A stretch of 7,032 nucleotides of DNA from Phycisphaerales bacterium (GTDB taxonomy: Bacteria; Planctomycetota; Phycisphaerae; Phycisphaerales; UBA1924), in contig JAJDDH010000264.1 in assembly GCA_029260415.1 (NCBI GenBank), positions 1-7,032 of the forward strand, given 5' to 3'. Both the position numbers and the translations under genes were made by a program. The notes under the pieces are model-generated. The model saw only the letters and a list, made by a program, of their open reading frames with translations. It was not told where the DNA came from and made no database searches. Every line of letters begins with the position of its first letter. Position 1 is the stretch's first letter. Below are positions 6,371 to 7,032 of the stretch, piece by piece.

Positions 6371-6405
6371 TTGGCCCCCGGGTCTGTCGGGGGTATGCTG
6401 CGCGC
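6371..6405 (+). promoter_or_regulatory. Putative leaderless sigma-70-type promoter of the beta-lactamase-family gene
   Basis: TTGGCC (6371-6376) and TATGCT (6394-6399) are separated by exactly 17 bp, the optimal -35/-10 spacing. The -10 ends 6 nt before the ATG at 6406, so the predicted transcription start coincides with the start codon. No Shine-Dalgarno is present. The geometry matches the recR promoter. The -35 candidate begins only 5 nt after the rpoN stop, so this gene is probably transcribed separately from recR-rpoN. Confidence 0.55.
6374..6394 (+). terminator. GC hairpin after rpoN, inside the next promoter's spacer
   Basis: CCCCCG (6375-6380) pairs with CGGGGG (6388-6393), extendable by G-U pairs at both ends, around a short GTCTG loop. 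It starts 8 nt after the rpoN stop but has no T-tract after it. It could end or pause rpoN transcription, protect its 3' end, or be an inverted-repeat operator between -35 and -10. The sequence does not decide among these. Confidence 0.35.
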
Positions 6406-7032
6406 ATGAGAAGCCTGATCGCGGTCATGGTCTGTGCGTGGAGCGCCGGAGTCGGGATTGCTCAGCCGGAACCTGCGCCTGGCGTGCCAATCGACAGGAT
6501 CCGCCAGATCGCCCAGCGTGGGATCGATGAGGGGGGCATCGTCGGGCTCTCGGTCGGGATCGCAATCGACGGGGAAGTGGTGTTCGCCGAGGGCTTTGGC
6601 TTCGCGGACCTGGAAGGCGCCCGCCCCGCCGGCGGGGACACGGTTTACGACATTGCATCCACGGGCAAGCAGTTCACCTCTGCGGCAATCCTGCGGCTGA
6701 TCGAGGACGGCAAGCTCTCGTTCGATGACACGATCAAACAGATCGTGCCGCAGACGCCCGCGCACTTTCCCGACGCGACCATCGAGCAGCTGCTCCGCCA
6801 CACCTCCGGGTTCGTCAGCGGGCGGCTGGACGAGCTCAACCCGCCCGCGGGGCTCGACCAGAAACGAGTTGGGCTCGAGGTGCTCGACGATGTTGGACTC
6901 ACCGAGGGCATTGTCGGGTTTGCGCCGGGCGAAACGTGGAAGTACAGCAACTCGGGGTACCTCATGCTTGGCGTCGCGGTCGAGGCGGCGTCGGGCGAGG
7001 GGTATCCCGACTACATCACGGGTCATCTGCTT
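6406..7032 (+). CDS. Exported serine hydrolase of the beta-lactamase/class C penicillin-binding family (3' partial)
   Basis: 209 residues are visible and the frame is open at the window end. An N-terminal signal peptide (charged Arg2, hydrophobic core to about residue 19, likely cleavage after Gly-Ile-Ala before Gln20) predicts export. The beta-lactamase-like (PF00144 type) domain shows the SxxK nucleophile motif Ser85-Thr-Gly-Lys88 in YDIASTGKQFTSAAILRL, the following 'LLRHTSGF', and the second catalytic motif Tyr180-Ser-Asn182 in WKYSNSGYLMLG. The family includes class C beta-lactamases, DD-peptidases and esterases. These motifs are common to all, so antibiotic resistance should not be assumed; a peptidase or esterase is equally likely. 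The third (KTG/HxG-like) motif lies beyond the window. The ATG at 6406 is supported by the signal peptide and the upstream promoter spacing. Confidence 0.92.
   Translation, partial: MRSLIAVMVCAWSAGVGIAQPEPAPGVPIDRIRQIAQRGIDEGGIVGLSVGIAIDGEVVFAEGFGFADLEGARPAGGDTVYDIASTGKQFTSAAILRLIEDGKLSFDDTIKQIVPQTPAHFPDATIEQLLRHTSGFVSGRLDELNPPAGLDQKRVGLEVLDDVGLTEGIVGFAPGETWKYSNSGYLMLGVAVEAASGEGYPDYITGHLL

Noticed and set aside
5028..6428. 466-residue minus-strand open frame opposite rpoN
   Set aside because: It is a high-GC shadow of rpoN, rich in Arg/His/Leu with no recognisable domain; rpoN is unambiguous on the other strand.
6406..7032. Reading the exported hydrolase as an antibiotic-resistance beta-lactamase
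   Set aside because: The SxxK and YSN motifs are shared by DD-peptidases and esterases, the third motif is outside the window, and no mobile-element context is present.
1..7032. CRISPR array, tRNA/rRNA, insertion sequence, prophage or toxin-antitoxin pair
   Set aside because: I found no regularly spaced direct repeats, structural RNA signatures, transposase or integrase motifs, or small paired genes. The only clear repeats are protein-coding.

Overview
The window reads as chromosomal DNA of a GC-rich bacterium, most likely a planctomycete of the class Phycisphaerae. The main clue is the C-terminus of the first gene: two 28-residue repeats ending in a terminal Gly-Cys-Pro. This matches the 'GC-type dockerin' tail that I know from secreted Phycisphaerae proteins. 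Other signs fit: high GC throughout, no Shine-Dalgarno sequence before any start, and short intergenic gaps. The taxonomic call is inference from this tail and general style.

Layout, left to right. (1) 1-1482, plus strand: the 3' part of a large secreted beta-solenoid-like protein with an internal duplication and the dockerin-like tail; its start lies outside the window. (2) 1483-1836: a gene-free gap between convergent genes, holding a good intrinsic terminator for gene 1 and a second perfect GC hairpin that better suits the opposite transcript. (3) 4082-3405 then 3384-1837, minus strand: a two-gene unit encoding a membrane-anchored Cys-based (dual-specificity type) phosphatase and a multi-pass GT-C glycosyltransferase of the ArnT/PMT type. 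(4) 4113-6365, plus strand: recR (recombination mediator) followed 9 nt later by rpoN (sigma-54). The phosphatase and recR start codons diverge from a gap of only 30 bp. (5) 6406-7032, plus strand: the 5' part of an exported serine beta-lactamase-family hydrolase, cut by the window end.

The most interesting regulatory observation is that both recR and the beta-lactamase-family gene have a -10-like hexamer (TATGAT, TATGCT) exactly 6 nt before the start codon. That spacing predicts leaderless mRNAs. In the second case a TTGGCC -35 candidate sits at the ideal 17-bp spacing, and a GC hairpin fills the spacer.

The genes do not form one obvious pathway: recR and rpoN are housekeeping and regulatory, while the others are envelope or secreted functions. 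I looked for a previously undescribed multi-gene system and did not find convincing evidence of one. There is no CRISPR array, tRNA, rRNA, insertion sequence or phage gene that I can support.
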